Positions 62,500-64,000 of a stretch of DNA of 64,000 nucleotides are shown here, piece by piece. The stretch is from Psychrobacter pygoscelis. GTDB taxonomy: Bacteria; Pseudomonadota; Gammaproteobacteria; Pseudomonadales; Moraxellaceae. A program made the position numbers and the translations under genes. The DNA lies in contig NZ_RQRU01000001.1 in the NCBI RefSeq assembly GCF_004335015.1, forward strand, positions 434,001 to 498,000, in the 5' to 3' direction. The notes below the pieces were generated by a model. That model made no database searches and was not told the origin of the DNA. It saw nothing but the letters and a program-made list of their open reading frames with translations. Position 1 is the first letter of the stretch. Each line of letters starts with the position of its first letter.

Positions 62500-64000
62500 T
62501 TACTTAACCAAGCTTTTAACTGCATCGGTAACCGCTTCAGCCGTAATACCAAACTCTTTGTACAAGTCGCTGGCAGGCGCTGACTCACCATAAGTGGTCA
62601 TGCCAATGACTTTGCCATCAAGGCCGACGAACTTGTACCAGTAGTCGACATGGGCGGCTTCAACAGCGACGCGGGCGCGGACATTGCTTGGCAATACTGA
62701 CTCGCGGTAGTCCGCGTCTTGCTTCATGAACACTTCAGCACATGGCATAGACACGACACGGGCGCCGATACCCTGCTCGCTTAATGTTTCATACGCTTGG
62801 GCCGCAAGACCGACTTCTGAACCAGTAGCGATGATGATAGCTTGAAGCTCGCCTTTTTCCTTGGCAAGGACATAACCACCTTTGGCGATGTTGGCCACTT
62901 GGTCGCTATCGCGGTCTTGATGTGGCAGACCTTGACGGCTAAAGATAAGCGCGGTTGGAGTGCTGTCAGCTTTTAGCGCCTCTACCCAAGCAGTAGCAGA
63001 CTCGGTGGTATCACAGGGACGCCAAGTGTGCAGGTTTGGTGTAGTGCGAAGGCTGGTCAATTGTTCGACAGGCTGATGCGTCGGGCCATCTTCACCAAGG
63101 CCGATAGAGTCATGGGTATAGACATGGATGACGCGCTGCTTCATAAGAGCGCCCATGCGTACGGCGTTGCGCGCGTATTCCATAAACATCAGGAAGGTCG
63201 CAACGTAAGGAATAAAGCCGCCGTGCAAGGCAATACCATTGGCAATGGCGGTCATACCAAATTCGCGAACGCCATAATAGATATAGTTGCCTGAGGCATC
63301 GTCTTGGATACCTATAGCGTCTTTAAATAGCGTGAGGTTAGAGCCTGCTAGGTCAGCTGAGCCGCCAAGTAGCTCTGGTAGCATAGGCTGGAAGGTATTG
63401 ATTGCGTTAAAGCTGGCTTTACGACTGGCAACGTCCACGCCTTCATCTTGGCACTGCTGGATGTAGTCTTTGGCTTTTTGCTCAAAGTCAGCAGGTAGCT
63501 CACCGTTTAGGCGACGTAGTAGCTCTGAGGCCAGCTCTGGATAGGCCTTTTTGTAAGCTTCAAAGTCAGCTTCCCAGTTCTTTTGCAGCGCCTCGCCTTT
63601 AGCTCTGCCATCCCAAGCCTGATAGATTTCATCATCTAGATCAAACGGACCATGTTTCCAAGCCAACTCATCACGGGTCAAGGCAATCTCATCATCGCCT
63701 AGTGGCGCACCATGACTGGCCGCTTTGCCTTGTTTGTTCGGACTGCCCACACCGATGATGGTTTTACAGATAATAAGGCTTGGCTTACTGGTCTCATTAA
63801 CAGCCTCTTCAGTAGCCTTGGTGATAGCGTCAGTGTCATGACCGTCGACTTTAATCACTTGCCAGCCATAGCTCTCAAAGCGTTTTTGCGTATCATCGGT
63901 GAACCAACCTTCGACTTCACCATCGATTGAGATACCATTGTCATCGTAGAAGAAGACTAATTTGCCCAAACCTAGCGTACCTGCTAGCGAGCAGACTTCA
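62500..64000 (-). CDS. tkt: Transketolase, C-terminal part (gene runs off the window)
   Basis: The last 500 codons of transketolase, open to the window edge (reading [20 protein letters not shown] at the border). It transfers two-carbon units in the pentose phosphate pathway with thiamine diphosphate. Visible are the [11 protein letters not shown] region, [48 protein letters not shown] outline, [17 protein letters not shown] (transketolase motif, here VYTHDSIG) and the C-terminal domain with [11 protein letters not shown]. About 165 N-terminal residues lie outside. The terminator at 62387 closes it. Confidence 0.95.
   Translation of the reverse strand, partial: EVCSLAGTLGLGKLVFFYDDNGISIDGEVEGWFTDDTQKRFESYGWQVIKVDGHDTDAITKATEEAVNETSKPSLIICKTIIGVGSPNKQGKAASHGAPLGDDEIALTRDELAWKHGPFDLDDEIYQAWDGRAKGEALQKNWEADFEAYKKAYPELASELLRRLNGELPADFEQKAKDYIQQCQDEGVDVASRKASFNAINTFQPMLPELLGGSADLAGSNLTLFKDAIGIQDDASGNYIYYGVREFGMTAIANGIALHGGFIPYVATFLMFMEYARNAVRMGALMKQRVIHVYTHDSIGLGEDGPTHQPVEQLTSLRTTPNLHTWRPCDTTESATAWVEALKADSTPTALIFSRQGLPHQDRDSDQVANIAKGGYVLAKEKGELQAIIIATGSEVGLAAQAYETLSEQGIGARVVSMPCAEVFMKQDADYRESVLPSNVRARVAVEAAHVDYWYKFVGLDGKVIGMTTYGESAPASDLYKEFGITAEAVTDAVKSLVK

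Overview
The window reads as a chromosomal piece of a Moraxellaceae gammaproteobacterium, most likely Psychrobacter. This is inferred from the overall gene repertoire, the LolD plus single LolC/E-type pair, an eptA-pmrAB-like cluster, Moraxellaceae-style GGGGGATTT hairpins and moderate GC with AT-rich spacers. No rRNA, tRNA, CRISPR array, complete insertion sequence or prophage was seen.

Layout. 1-5.8 kb: housekeeping and unknown genes (DUF2062 protein, lipoprotein-releasing ABC transporter, two unknowns, SCP2 protein). 5.8-6.95 kb: an unusually long gene-free stretch. 6.95-13.5 kb: cbb3 terminal oxidase ccoNOQP with ccoG and a fixH-like gene. 13.9-17.4 kb: an orphan cytochrome P450, ttcA, and an FmdE-family gene. 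18-46 kb: a nearly self-contained nitrate-respiration and NO-defence region. It holds narK, narXL (opposite strand), a second narK, narGHJI, hmp, a parvulin isomerase, a molybdopterin set (moeA, moaA, moaB, mobA, moaC, moaD, moaE), a hemerythrin-like gene, a YeaR-like gene, modB-modA-nsrR, a CopD-like membrane gene and nnrS. 46.3-47 kb: a decayed VIT1/CCC1 transporter gene. 47-51 kb: a phosphoethanolamine transferase with a two-component system, arranged like pmrCAB. 51-64 kb: mixed accessory and metabolic genes (SotB-like exporter, bestrophin, M14 carboxypeptidase, a possible toxin remnant with an immunity-like gene, two methyltransferases, a GMC oxidoreductase, a frameshifted NERD gene, an unknown tail-anchored protein) and the 3' part of transketolase, which runs off the right edge.

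How the genes work together. NarXL would sense nitrate and nitrite, the two NarK proteins move them, and NarGHI reduces nitrate at the membrane with NarJ as chaperone. The molybdenum cofactor is made by the adjacent moa/moe/mob genes, and molybdate is taken up by ModAB (no modC here). Nitrite-derived NO is handled by Hmp, NnrS and perhaps the hemerythrin. NsrR, encoded in the same region, has three recognisable candidate operators in the window: over the hmp core promoter, between nsrR and the CopD-like gene, and upstream of nnrS. No nitrite reductase or NO reductase gene is visible, so within this window the pathway stops at nitrite plus NO detoxification. The cbb3 oxidase gives the low-oxygen branch of respiration.
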